The translations under genes were made by a program, and so were the position numbers. A stretch of DNA of 64,000 nt. It comes from Mesorhizobium sp. PAMC28654. GTDB lineage: Bacteria > Pseudomonadota > Alphaproteobacteria > Rhizobiales > Rhizobiaceae. Location: contig NZ_CP085135.1 in assembly GCF_020616515.1 (NCBI RefSeq), forward strand, positions 2,604,001-2,668,000. The letters are read 5' to 3'. The notes beneath the pieces are model-generated. The model was not told the origin of the DNA and ran no database searches. It saw only the letters and a list, made by a program, of their open reading frames with translations. This document shows, in pieces, positions 49,436 to 57,909 of the stretch (within the stretch, counting starts at the first letter, position 1; each line of letters opens with the position of its first letter).

Positions 49436-50572
49436 ATGAGCCAGATCCTGACCATCGCCGACCTCAAGGACCTGGCGCGTCGGCGCGTGCCCAAGATGTT
49501 CTTCGACTATGCCGACTCCGGCGCATGGACCGAGAGCACCTACCGGGCGAACGAGGAAGACTTCCAGAAGATCAAGTTCCGCCAGCGCGTGCTGGTCGAC
49601 ATGAGCAACCGTTCGCTGGAATCGACCATGATCGGCGAAAAGGTGGCAATGCCGGTGGCGCTGGCACCGACCGGCCTGACCGGCATGCAGCACGCCGACG
49701 GCGAGATGCTGGCGGCGCAGGCGGCGGAAGAGTTCGGCGTGCCGTTCACGCTGTCGACGATGAGCATCTGCTCGATCGAGGATGTCGCCTCGGTGACGAA
49801 GAAGCCGTTCTGGTTCCAGCTCTATGTGCTGCGCGACAAGGATTTCGTGTTGAACCTGATCGACCGGGCGAAGGCGGCGAAATGCTCGGCGCTGGTGCTG
49901 ACGCTCGACCTGCAGATTCTGGGCCAGCGCCACAAGGATGTGCGCAACGGGCTTTCGGCGCCGCCAAAGATGACGCTGACCAACATCGCCGATATCGCGA
50001 TGCGCCCGCGCTGGTGGATGGGCATGGCCGGCACGAAGCGTCGCACCTTCCGCAACATTGTCGGCCACGCCAAGGGCGTCGGCGATGTGGCGTCGCTGGC
50101 TTCGTGGACGACGGAGCAGTTCGATCCGCACCTGTCGTGGAAGGACGTCGCCTGGATCAAGGAGCGCTGGGGCGGCAAGCTGATCCTGAAGGGCATTCTC
50201 GACAAGGAGGATGCGCTGATGGCGGCCAGGACCGGCGCCAATGCGATCATTGTCTCCAACCATGGCGGTCGCCAGCTTGATGGCGCATCGTCTTCGATCA
50301 TGGCGCTGGAGGAAATCGCCGACGCGGTCGGCGACACGATCGAGGTGCATATGGATGGCGGCATCCGCTCCGGCCAGGACGTGCTGAAGGCGCTTTGCCT
50401 GGGCGCCAAGGGCACTTATATCGGGCGGCCTTTCCTCTACGGGCTGGGTGCGCTGGGCAAGGAAGGGGTTACCAAGGCGTTGGAAATCATTCGAAAGGAG
50501 ATGGACATAACGCTGGCTTTGTGCGGAAAGCGGCTAGTCACCGACATGGGCAAGGATCAGCTCCGGCGCTAA
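49436..50572 (+). CDS. lldD: L-lactate dehydrogenase (cytochrome), FMN-dependent
   Basis: This 378-residue FMN enzyme of the 2-hydroxyacid oxidase family converts L-lactate to pyruvate and passes electrons to the respiratory chain. Visible motifs are RVPKMFFDYADSGAWTESTY at the start, WFQLYVLRDKDFVLNLIDRA with the active-site Tyr, the catalytic His signature VSNHGGRQLDGA, and MDGGIRSGQDVLKALCLGA for FMN phosphate. It follows its regulator in an operon. Confidence 0.93.
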   Translation: MSQILTIADLKDLARRRVPKMFFDYADSGAWTESTYRANEEDFQKIKFRQRVLVDMSNRSLESTMIGEKVAMPVALAPTGLTGMQHADGEMLAAQAAEEFGVPFTLSTMSICSIEDVASVTKKPFWFQLYVLRDKDFVLNLIDRAKAAKCSALVLTLDLQILGQRHKDVRNGLSAPPKMTLTNIADIAMRPRWWMGMAGTKRRTFRNIVGHAKGVGDVASLASWTTEQFDPHLSWKDVAWIKERWGGKLILKGILDKEDALMAARTGANAIIVSNHGGRQLDGASSSIMALEEIADAVGDTIEVHMDGGIRSGQDVLKALCLGAKGTYIGRPFLYGLGALGKEGVTKALEIIRKEMDITLALCGKRLVTDMGKDQLRR

Positions 50573-50610
50573 AGTCCGGTGACTGTCCGACCACGGAGAC
50601 GACGCAGGCC

Positions 50611-51378
50611 TTGACGACCCCCGGCATCCACTTTCTCGACGCGCACGGACCGGACGGCGTGCGCCTCTATGCCATCGGTGACGTGCACGGCAGGCTGGAC
50701 CTGCTGGAAGCGATGCACCGGCGAATCGAGAGCGAGCTGGAGTGGAAACCAACTCGCGATTGGCGTGTGATTCATCTCGGCGACTATGTTGACCGCGGGC
50801 CGGATTCCAAGGGCGTGATCGATTTCCTGGTCGAAGCACGCGAACGCGACCCGCGCCACCTGATGCTCGCCGGCAATCACGACATCGGCTTTCTCGATTT
50901 TCTGAAAGTCCCCGATCCGGAGGGACTGTTCATGCGCTATGGCGGCGTTCAGACGGCGGAATCCTATGGCGTGTCATTGACCATGGACGCCAGTTGGTTC
51001 GGCAAGGCGGAAACGCTAAAGCGGGGCCACGCGGCGCTGGTCGAGGCGGTGCCGCAGGCTCATGTCGACTTCCTGCGGTCGCTGCCATTTTCAATGACGT
51101 TCGGCGACTTCTTCTTCTGTCACGCCGGCATCAGGCCGGGCATCGCGCTGGAAAACCAGAACCAGCAGGATCTGATGTGGATCCGCGACGTCTTCCACAA
51201 TCATTCCGGTCTCTATCCGAAGATCGTGGTGCACGGCCACACACCCGTGCCGGAAGCCGAGGTGATGGCCAACCGCGTCAATGTCGACACCCTCGCCTGG
51301 CAGTCAGGAAACCTTACCGCGCTCGTCGTGGACGGCGCGGATAAACGTATCCTGTCGATGACCGGTAAACGAGGTTAA
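50611..51378 (+). CDS. Metallophosphoesterase (PPP-type serine/threonine phosphatase-like)
   Basis: This 255-residue protein has the full metal-binding set of the calcineurin-like superfamily: YAIGDVHGRLDLL, HLGDYVDRGPDS, MLAGNHDIGF, FCHAGIRPG and VVHGHTPV. This pattern fits the PrpA/ApaH-like bacterial phosphatases. TTG 50611 is the only reasonable in-frame start near the domain edge. It follows lldD by 38 bp on the same strand but its role is probably separate. Confidence 0.88.
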   Translation: MTTPGIHFLDAHGPDGVRLYAIGDVHGRLDLLEAMHRRIESELEWKPTRDWRVIHLGDYVDRGPDSKGVIDFLVEARERDPRHLMLAGNHDIGFLDFLKVPDPEGLFMRYGGVQTAESYGVSLTMDASWFGKAETLKRGHAALVEAVPQAHVDFLRSLPFSMTFGDFFFCHAGIRPGIALENQNQQDLMWIRDVFHNHSGLYPKIVVHGHTPVPEAEVMANRVNVDTLAWQSGNLTALVVDGADKRILSMTGKRG

Positions 51379-51433
51379 AGCGCTGTAGCGCTTGATCTTT
51401 TCGAAAACCGATCCCGGCTTTCGAGATCGCTTG
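51377..51433. repeat. Rhizobial-type palindromic intergenic element
   Basis: The palindrome AAGCGCTGTAGCGCTT is followed by GATCTTTTCGAAAACCGATC and by GCTTTCGAGATC, a run of nested inverted repeats. It begins at the phosphoesterase stop and reaches the end of a small minus-strand gene. Confidence 0.55.
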
Positions 51434-51574
51434 CTAGCGAAGCGAGGCGGTGACGCCGTAGCCGTCGACGGCGTTGTGGTTGTTGGCTGCGTCGGCGGCA
51501 TAGATACCAAGGCCGCAGATCACGATCGCGGACAACATGGCGAAGGACAGAAGCGCTGCTTTCACGGAGGTCAT
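51434..51574 (-). CDS. 46-residue exported or membrane peptide
   Basis: The frame reads MTSVKAALLSFAMLSAIVIC, then GLGIYAADAANNHNAVDGYG and VTASLR. It has a short basic N-terminus, a hydrophobic helix and an AADA-like cleavage site, so the mature part would be only about 18 residues. ATG 51574 has AAGAG upstream. Codon use is as in neighbouring genes. The family is not recognised. The next 280 bp to the left end of the amidotransferase gene hold nothing I can support. Confidence 0.5.
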   Translation of the reverse strand: MTSVKAALLSFAMLSAIVICGLGIYAADAANNHNAVDGYGVTASLR

Positions 51575-51854
51575 CTCTTGTTGAGCTTCCTGCATCTGTG
51601 CATGAGGCGGTTACCAATGCGTTGAAACGAAAAATACGCCTCAAAGTTTCGACGATTTTGCGCTTCTATGTGTGTTCTGTATCGACGGTGTGTCGCGCGG
51701 GTCACACAAAAGGTTCATCGCGGTTGCACGGCCGATGCAGAGCGCGTGCCTTCTAGGGCAGCAAGCAGACACACTCCAAGGATGAACGACGTTTTCCCCG
51801 GCGGATTCACCGCCGCGTGCCAATTATGTCACGCCGGGTGACGCGACAGGTCGT

Positions 51855-52553
51855 TTAGATGGTTGCCACCCAGGCACGGGCGATCGCAAGGCCGGCGGCG
51901 TCGGCGTCCGGTCCATTGCGGGCCATCTCCCCGTCGAGATTGCCGGCCCAGTCGGGATGGCGGGCGGCAATGATTGGCGCGAACGACGTGCTCCAGTCCT
52001 CAACCATCGGCCGGTCGGCCTCGAAGTGGAACTGGAAGCCGTAGACGGCGCGGCCGACGCGGAACGCCTGGTTCTCGGCAACATCGTTGCCGGCCAGCCG
52101 CACGGCGTTTTCGGGCAGGACAAACGTGTCGTCGTGCCACTGGAAGATCGGGAATTTCTCGGGCAGCGCGCCGAGTACGGCATCGGCCTTGGCGTTGGGC
52201 GTCAGCGACACGCCGCGCCAGCCGAATTCATTGGCGCCGCCGATCTTGTTCTCGCCGCCAAAGGCGCGGGCGACCAGTTGGCTGCCGAGGCAGATGCCGA
52301 GCACCGCACGATCTTTCTCGGCGAAATCGCGGGTCAATTCGAGCAGGGCAGGAAAATAGGGGTAGTCGTCGTCAGCCAGCGCATTCTGGCCACCGCCGAG
52401 AACCACCATGGCATCATGAGCGGCCGCATCTTCCGGCAGCGGGTCACCTTTGTAAGGAAGACGCACGTCAAGATCGGCACCTGCTTCCGCAAGAGCGGCG
52501 CCGACCTGACCGAGGCCAGTATTGTCGTAGTTCTGGACCACCAGCACCCGCAT
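51855..52553 (-). CDS. Class I glutamine amidotransferase-like protein
   Basis: This 232-residue protein has the GATase1_GMP_synthase-like fold: MVVLGGGQNALADDDYPYFP, LGICLGSQLVARAFGG with the nucleophilic Cys, and YGFQFHFEADRP with the His. Such stand-alone proteins are often annotated as GMP synthase-like and may act as gamma-glutamyl hydrolases or amidases. ATG 52553 (MRVLVVQNYDNTGLG) is preceded by AGCAGGG, which decides the start over the longer open frame. Confidence 0.85.
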   Translation of the reverse strand: MRVLVVQNYDNTGLGQVGAALAEAGADLDVRLPYKGDPLPEDAAAHDAMVVLGGGQNALADDDYPYFPALLELTRDFAEKDRAVLGICLGSQLVARAFGGENKIGGANEFGWRGVSLTPNAKADAVLGALPEKFPIFQWHDDTFVLPENAVRLAGNDVAENQAFRVGRAVYGFQFHFEADRPMVEDWSTSFAPIIAARHPDWAGNLDGEMARNGPDADAAGLAIARAWVATI

Positions 52554-52641
52554 CGCAAAACCCTGCTGACATGAAAAAGATGGTGCGATCGATATCATGC
52601 CGCCAGCATCACAGCCAAGATGCCCATTCGGAGAGAAAGCT

Positions 52642-53277
52642 ATGCCACTGCAAAACCGGGTCGACCCGTTTGGCGCTATCCACGCCGTACCCGAGCGTGG
52701 TCTATTCACCGGCAATCGCGGCATCATCCACGACCCGGAGACCAGGACGCTCTTGAAAAAGCGCTGGGCGCTTCAGGCCTGGATCATCTGCGTGTGCGAA
52801 TTCCGCAATGTGCGGCGCGAGCCGATGGGCCGAAACCGGCCGGGCGGAAAGGCCGGCTGGACCGAGCTTTTCTTCCTGGACGAAGTGACCGCGCTTGCCG
52901 CCGGCCACCGCCCCTGCTTCTTCTGCCAGCGCGAACGGGCGAAGGATTTTGTGCAACGGTTCGGCGACGCATTCGGCATCGCCGAACCGCGAGCACCGCA
53001 GGTCGACAAGCGGCTGCACAAGGAGCGGCTTGCATCGGGAGGGCGTGCGACCGGGCTCAGTCCGGAGACACTTGCAGGCTTGCCGGATGGAACGATGATC
53101 TCCTCGGGTAACAAGCCTTACGCGCTTCGTGACGGTTGCGCGCTGCCCTGGAGTTTCGGTGGTTATCAGCCGCCAGTCAGCCTCGACGCTCCAGGGATCG
53201 CCGATCCCTTCCTGATCACGCCGTCGACAAGCGTCGCCGTGCTTCGCGCCGGATATCGCCCGGTCTGGGCGGCCTGA
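52642..53277 (+). CDS. Conserved hypothetical protein
   Basis: This 211-residue soluble protein has no recognised domain. It has a Cys pair in CFFCQRERAKDF and several basic patches (LLKKRWALQAWIICVCEFRN). A Cys-x-x-Cys motif followed by basic residues may bind metal or nucleic acid, but no function can be given. GAGAGAAAG precedes ATG 52642. It diverges from the amidotransferase gene. Confidence 0.65.
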   Translation: MPLQNRVDPFGAIHAVPERGLFTGNRGIIHDPETRTLLKKRWALQAWIICVCEFRNVRREPMGRNRPGGKAGWTELFFLDEVTALAAGHRPCFFCQRERAKDFVQRFGDAFGIAEPRAPQVDKRLHKERLASGGRATGLSPETLAGLPDGTMISSGNKPYALRDGCALPWSFGGYQPPVSLDAPGIADPFLITPSTSVAVLRAGYRPVWAA

Positions 53278-53281
53278 CCGT

Positions 53282-53677
53282 TTATTCCAGTTCGGATTGC
53301 GGGATCACGGGCACCGCCGGCAGGTCGTAATAGTCGCCGGCGCATTCCGGATACAACTGACTTTCCATCTTCAGGCCGGTCTTGCCGTCGATGGTGCCCG
53401 CCCAGACGGAGATGAACGGGCTGTCGAAGCGACGCCAGAACAGGTTGCCGCCGCATACCGAACAGAAACCGCGCTCGGCATGCTCCGAAGACTTGTACCA
53501 GCGCAGCGTATCGCCCGTGATGGTCGCGCGCTTCTGTTCGACTTGTGTGGCGGCAACGTAGTGGCCGCTGGCCTTCCTGCATTGATTGCAATGGCAGGCA
53601 ACGACCGGGCGCAATTCGCCATGCAATTCGTAGCCGACGGCGCCGCACAGGCAGCTGCCTTGTGTAATCTTGTCCAC
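53282..53677 (-). CDS. GFA-family zinc-binding protein
   Basis: This 131-residue protein is of the glutathione-dependent formaldehyde-activating (GFA/CENP-V) family. All Zn motifs are present: SCLCGAVGYEL, CHCNQCRKASGHY and FCSVCGGNLFWRR. Members bind glutathione adducts, but most single-domain paralogues have unknown substrates. GTG 53677 with GGAGGCG eight bases upstream is taken as the start, although the frame is open to 53728. Confidence 0.85.
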   Translation of the reverse strand: MDKITQGSCLCGAVGYELHGELRPVVACHCNQCRKASGHYVAATQVEQKRATITGDTLRWYKSSEHAERGFCSVCGGNLFWRRFDSPFISVWAGTIDGKTGLKMESQLYPECAGDYYDLPAVPVIPQSELE

Positions 53678-53820
53678 CCCAAACGCCTCCGACCCGCGTT
53701 GCCCTGCGCCCAGAGTGCGCGATGGCACAACAAACCGGCATCGCTATTCCGACAACGCTGTGTCGTCTTTGAAGCGATGCATATCTTGACGACAACGACC
53801 GGCTCGCCCATTCCTCGGCG

Positions 53821-54555
53821 ATGCGCGCCAATTACAAGATGCAACGCCTTTTCGTGTCTGACGATCTCGGACCAGACATCGAGTTCGATGCCGGTCAGCA
53901 GCAAAGCCATTATCTGATGCATGTGCTGCGGCTCGGCGAAGGGGCGGAAATCCTTGTGTTCAATGGCCGCGACGGCGAATGGTCGGCGGCAATCGCCGCG
54001 AAATCCAGGAAGGCTGTGCGCCTCAGGGTCCTGCAGCCACAAAGACCGCAACCGCCGCTACCCGATCTCGTCTATTGCTTCGCACCGCTGAAGCAGGGAC
54101 GGCTCGACTATCTGGTGCAGAAGGCCGTCGAGATGGGCGCCGGCGTGCTTCAGCCGGTGATCACCCAGCATACGCAGGTAGCAAAACCTTCCATCGATCG
54201 CCTGCGCGCCAACGTCATTGAAGCCGCCGAGCAATGCGGCATCCTGGCGGTGCCAGAGGTGCGCGAAGCAGAAAAGTTCGAACGCCTGCTGGCCGGCTGG
54301 GACAAGGAGCGCCGGCTGATCTTTTGCGACGAGGATGCGTCGACCAACAATCCGCTGCCGGCGCTGCAGGCCGTGCGGGAGAGGAAGCACGGCCTGCTGG
54401 TCGGACCGGAGGGCGGCTTTTCCGATGAGGAACGCAAGATGCTGCGCTCCCTGCCTTTCGTGACGGCCATTCCATTGGGATCGCGGATCCTGCGCGCCGA
54501 TACGGCAGCGGTCGCCGCACTGGCGGTGATGCAAGCGACGATCGGCGACTGGTAA
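53821..54555 (+). CDS. rsmE: 16S rRNA (uracil(1498)-N(3))-methyltransferase
   Basis: This 244-residue SPOUT-class methyltransferase modifies U1498 of 16S rRNA. The N-terminal PUA-like part ([19 protein letters not shown]) is followed by [20 protein letters not shown], and the knot region is [14 protein letters not shown] with [16 protein letters not shown]. The start [12 protein letters not shown] at 53821 is family-typical. gshA follows downstream but has its own long leader. Confidence 0.93.
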   Translation: MRANYKMQRLFVSDDLGPDIEFDAGQQQSHYLMHVLRLGEGAEILVFNGRDGEWSAAIAAKSRKAVRLRVLQPQRPQPPLPDLVYCFAPLKQGRLDYLVQKAVEMGAGVLQPVITQHTQVAKPSIDRLRANVIEAAEQCGILAVPEVREAEKFERLLAGWDKERRLIFCDEDASTNNPLPALQAVRERKHGLLVGPEGGFSDEERKMLRSLPFVTAIPLGSRILRADTAAVAALAVMQATIGDW

Positions 54556-54700
54556 GGTTCTTCCCATCCTGGTCGGTGAGAAGCGAGACTGCCCATCAAT
54601 CAATTCCTGTTGACGTGTGGCTCAGGATTTTTCGCTTGATCGCCTACTGACATTTCGTCCATCTAGCGCCGGCGGTCGTCCGGCCGCCTACAGCACTGCC

Positions 54701-54727
54701 GTGTCCTTTCGGACAGGCAAAGGACAC
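54701..54727. promoter_or_regulatory. Inverted repeat in the gshA leader
   Basis: GTGTCCTTT and AAAGGACAC stand 9 bases apart, 79 bp upstream of gshA in the 250-bp gap behind rsmE. It may be an operator or an mRNA hairpin. Confidence 0.35.
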
Positions 54728-54805
54728 TGTAGCATTTGGGTTGGCGCATGGTCCCCTCCGAAGATCGAGGTCGATTTTCGGAATCCTGCGCTAAGAGGGC
54801 TTCTC

Positions 54806-56179
54806 ATGGCGCGCGACACAACTGATTTCACGCCGATCGAAGGCATCGACGAACTCGTCGAGCACCTGGCCGAAGGCAACAAACCGCGCGACAAATGGCG
54901 CATCGGTACCGAGCACGAGAAGTTTCCATTCTATGTCGACGGCAATGCGCCCGTGCCCTATGGCGGCGACCGCGGCATCCGCGCCATCCTCGAAGGCATG
55001 CAGCAAAAGCTTGGCTGGGACCCGATCATGGACGCCGGCCGCATCATCGGCCTGGTCGAGCCGACCGGCCAGGGCGCGATCTCGCTCGAGCCCGGCGGCC
55101 AGTTCGAACTGTCCGGAGCACCGCTGGAAACGATCCACCAGACCTGCCGAGAGGGCAATGCTCATCTGTCGCAGGTGCGCGAGATCGCCGAGCCGATGGG
55201 CATTCGCTTCCTCGGCCTCGGCGGCAGCCCGAAATGGTCGCTGGCCGAGACGCCGAAAATGCCGAAATCGCGCTACGAGATCATGACGCGCTACATGCCC
55301 AAGGTCGGCACCAAGGGCCTCGACATGATGTACCGGACCTGCACGATCCAGGTGAATCTCGATTTCGAGAGCGAAGCCGACATGCGCCGTAAGATGCAGG
55401 TGTCGCTGAGGCTGCAGCCGCTGTCGACGGCGCTGTTTGCCAACTCGCCCTTCACCGAGAGCCGGCCGAATGGGCTGCAGAGCTGGCGTGGCGATATCTG
55501 GCGCGACACAGACAACCGGCGTTCGGGCCTGCTCGAATTCTGCTTCTCGCCCGATTTCGGTTTTGCCGACTACGTCGAATGGGCACTCGACGTGCCAATG
55601 TATTTCGTCATCCGCGACGGCCACTATCACGACATGACGCACATCACCTTCCGCCAGTTCATGGCGGGGGCCGCGCGCAACGAGGTGCCGGACGGACTGC
55701 CGACGATGGGCGACTGGGCGAACCATCTGTCAACGCTGTTCCCGGACGTGCGGCTGAAGCGTTTTCTGGAAATGCGCGGCGCCGACGGCGGGCCGTGGCG
55801 GCGCATCTGCGCGCTGCCGGCCTTCTGGGTCGGTTTGCTCTATGACGAGGCCGCGCTTGATGCCGCCGAGGCGCTGACCGCGAGCTGGACTTATGAAGAA
55901 GTGCTGGCGATGCGCAATGCCGTGCCCGAACTGGGCATTTCCGCGCCCTTCCGCAACACCACGCTGCGCGACATTGCCCGCGACGTGCTTGCTATCTCGC
56001 GCACGGGACTGAAGAATCGCGGCAGGAAAAACCGCGACGGCTATGACGAAACCTCTTTCCTCAACACGCTGGACGAAGTCGTCGCGCGCGGCACCACCAG
56101 CGCCGAGGAGATGCTGTCGGCCTACCACACGCGCTGGGGCGGCTCGATCGAACCGGTATTCATGGAATATGCCTATTAA
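54806..56179 (+). CDS. gshA: Glutamate-cysteine ligase (alphaproteobacterial/plant type)
   Basis: This 457-residue enzyme carries out the first step of glutathione synthesis, joining glutamate and cysteine with ATP. It belongs to the GCS2 group found in alphaproteobacteria and plants: WRIGTEHEKFPFY, then ISLEPGGQFELSGAPL and TCTIQVNLDFESEADMRRKM, are typical. ATG 54806 (MARDTTDFTPIEG) has AGAGGG upstream and matches the family start; the frame is open further upstream. It is complete. Confidence 0.95.
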   Translation: MARDTTDFTPIEGIDELVEHLAEGNKPRDKWRIGTEHEKFPFYVDGNAPVPYGGDRGIRAILEGMQQKLGWDPIMDAGRIIGLVEPTGQGAISLEPGGQFELSGAPLETIHQTCREGNAHLSQVREIAEPMGIRFLGLGGSPKWSLAETPKMPKSRYEIMTRYMPKVGTKGLDMMYRTCTIQVNLDFESEADMRRKMQVSLRLQPLSTALFANSPFTESRPNGLQSWRGDIWRDTDNRRSGLLEFCFSPDFGFADYVEWALDVPMYFVIRDGHYHDMTHITFRQFMAGAARNEVPDGLPTMGDWANHLSTLFPDVRLKRFLEMRGADGGPWRRICALPAFWVGLLYDEAALDAAEALTASWTYEEVLAMRNAVPELGISAPFRNTTLRDIARDVLAISRTGLKNRGRKNRDGYDETSFLNTLDEVVARGTTSAEEMLSAYHTRWGGSIEPVFMEYAY

Positions 56180-56280
56180 CCCTGCAGGGTCGGCGCGGCC
56201 GATGGATTGTCAAAAGCCGCTTCAATCGGCGGTGGAAAGGAACTAGGTTTCTCCGACGAGGATTTCCGGAGGAGAAACCA

Positions 56281-57279
56281 ATGCCTTCCTTGTTCGACAT
56301 GCTGGCACAGGCCCAGAACGGTAACGGCATGGATGCGCTTGCCCGGCAATTCGGGCTTTCGCAACAGCAGGCGCAATCGGCGGTCGCCGCCTTGCTGCCT
56401 GCCTTTTCGCAGGGGCTGCAGCGCAACACGGCCGATCCTTACGGCCTCGGCGCCTTCATGACGGCGATGGCCAGCGGCCAGCACGCCCAGTATTTCGAGG
56501 ACGCGACGCGGGCCTTCTCGCCGCAGGGTGTTGACGAGGGCAACGGCATTCTGGGGCACTTGTTCGGCTCGAAGGATCTGTCGCGCGCCGTTGCCAGCCA
56601 GGCCGCGCAGGCCAGCGGTGTCAGCCAGCAGGTGTTACAGCAAATGCTCCCGGCAATCGCCACGATGTTGATGGGCGGGCTGTTCAAGCAGACCACCAAT
56701 CAGATGCAGGGCGCCGGAGGATTCGGCGCCGCCAGCAATCCGCTGGGCGAGATCATCGAGCAGATGATGCGGCAAGGTGGAGGCATGCAGGCGCCGCAAC
56801 AGCGCCAGGCGCCGCCGCCTCAGAACCCGATGGACAACCCGCTTGGCAAGGTGCTGCAGGACATGTTCGGTGGCGGCGCGCAGCCACAGCGGAACTCGCC
56901 GCAGCAGACGCAGAATCCCTATGGTGACAATCCGCTCGGCAAGGTGTTGCAGGATATGTTCGGCGGCGCGCAGCAACCACAACCTCAACAGACGCAGAGT
57001 CCTTACGGCGACAATCCGCTTGGGAAGATTTTCGAGGACATGCTGAAGCCGGGCGGCGGCTTCGGCATTCCTGGCGCGCAGCCGGCGCCGCAGCAACCGG
57101 AAGCGCCCCCGCAGCGCCAGGCGCCTCAGCCGCAGACCAATCCGAGCGGCAGGCCGAGAAACCCGTTCGACGATCTGTTCGGCAAGATGTTCGAGACCGG
57201 CGCCCAGCAGCGCGACGACTACCAGAAGGGAGTCGAATCGATCTTCGATCAGTTCAAGAAGGGAATGGATCGCCGGTAA
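56281..57279 (+). CDS. DUF937 protein with NPLG-type C-terminal repeats
   Basis: This 332-residue protein has an N-terminal DUF937 helical region (MPSLFDMLAQAQNGNGMDAL, then ARQFGLSQQQAQSAVAALLP and QQVLQQMLPAIATMLMGGLF). The C-terminal half is Pro/Gln-rich and contains five spaced copies of an amphipathic motif of the type NPLGKVLQDMFGG (residues about 153-300: NPLGEIIEQMM, NPLGKVLQDMF twice, NPLGKIFEDML, NPFDDLFGKMF). The function is unknown; the repeats may bind a partner or self-associate. GGAGGAGAAACC precedes the ATG, a very strong ribosome site. Confidence 0.85.
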   Translation: MPSLFDMLAQAQNGNGMDALARQFGLSQQQAQSAVAALLPAFSQGLQRNTADPYGLGAFMTAMASGQHAQYFEDATRAFSPQGVDEGNGILGHLFGSKDLSRAVASQAAQASGVSQQVLQQMLPAIATMLMGGLFKQTTNQMQGAGGFGAASNPLGEIIEQMMRQGGGMQAPQQRQAPPPQNPMDNPLGKVLQDMFGGGAQPQRNSPQQTQNPYGDNPLGKVLQDMFGGAQQPQPQQTQSPYGDNPLGKIFEDMLKPGGGFGIPGAQPAPQQPEAPPQRQAPQPQTNPSGRPRNPFDDLFGKMFETGAQQRDDYQKGVESIFDQFKKGMDRR

Positions 57280-57297
57280 GACCGGCCCGGCACCTCC

Positions 57298-57331
57298 AAA
57301 AAGAAAAGCCCGGTCCTTGGGAGGACCGGGC
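57298..57331 (-). terminator. Rho-independent terminator for the DUF1127 gene
   Basis: The 10-bp stem GCCCGGTCCT/AGGACCGGGC with a 4-base loop is followed on the minus strand by TTTTCTTTTT. It may also act weakly behind the DUF937 gene on the other side. Confidence 0.75.
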
Positions 57332-57447
57332 AGCGCGCAGGCGGGCCGGTGGGGAAACCGGCAGGGAGTGGGAGCCTGCGATGGTTGTTGGTCGCGTCGA
57401 GCCTCAAAAAGGTTTACGGCAACCGAAACACTCGGCAATCAGCCTAG

Positions 57448-57738
57448 TCAGGCGACCTTGCGGGCGAGGTCCTCGATGGTCTCGGCACGCTCGACCGCGA
57501 TGGAGCGAAGCCTCACCGTCGGATCGCTGCCAAACGGTACATCGATGGCGACATAAAGGTCGCTCCGCGTCAGGCCGATATCCGCGAGCTCAGCGTCGGA
57601 CATCTCGCCAAGGCGATAGAAGGCACGGCGATTTTTCCACGCGCGGTAGAAATTGGAGACGGTGTTGACCATACGCGTCGCTACAGCCGGACGCGACGTG
57701 ATGCGCGAGGTCTCGGTGGCGAAATCGAACGTGGTCAT
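57448..57738 (-). CDS. DUF1127 small protein
   Basis: This 96-residue protein has the DUF1127 motif in the middle (FYRAWKNRRAFYRLGEMSDA, then ELADIGLTRSDL), preceded by a flexible N-terminal region. DUF1127 proteins in alphaproteobacteria can bind RNA or affect phosphate and nitrogen metabolism. ATG 57738 has GAAGGAGA upstream. It is divergent from a LysR gene and has its own terminator. Confidence 0.85.
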   Translation of the reverse strand: MTTFDFATETSRITSRPAVATRMVNTVSNFYRAWKNRRAFYRLGEMSDAELADIGLTRSDLYVAIDVPFGSDPTVRLRSIAVERAETIEDLARKVA

Positions 57739-57909
57739 GTCGGTCTCCTTCAGACTCGAACTGGCGAAACCAAGGGTTCGGCGCTTGTCACAGCGGCCGT
57801 TCCGGTCTCGATTCACATGCCTTCATGCGGATGATCCATATTTGCCATCGCGCGATTGATTAATCCAACGAATGTTTCTAATCTTTAGCATCAACAACAA
57901 TGATGGATC

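Noticed and set aside
48575..50350. Minus-strand open frame of 591 codons opposite lldR and lldD
   Set aside because: It mirrors the codon pattern of two well-supported genes on the plus strand and has no family features; long antisense frames are common in high-GC DNA.
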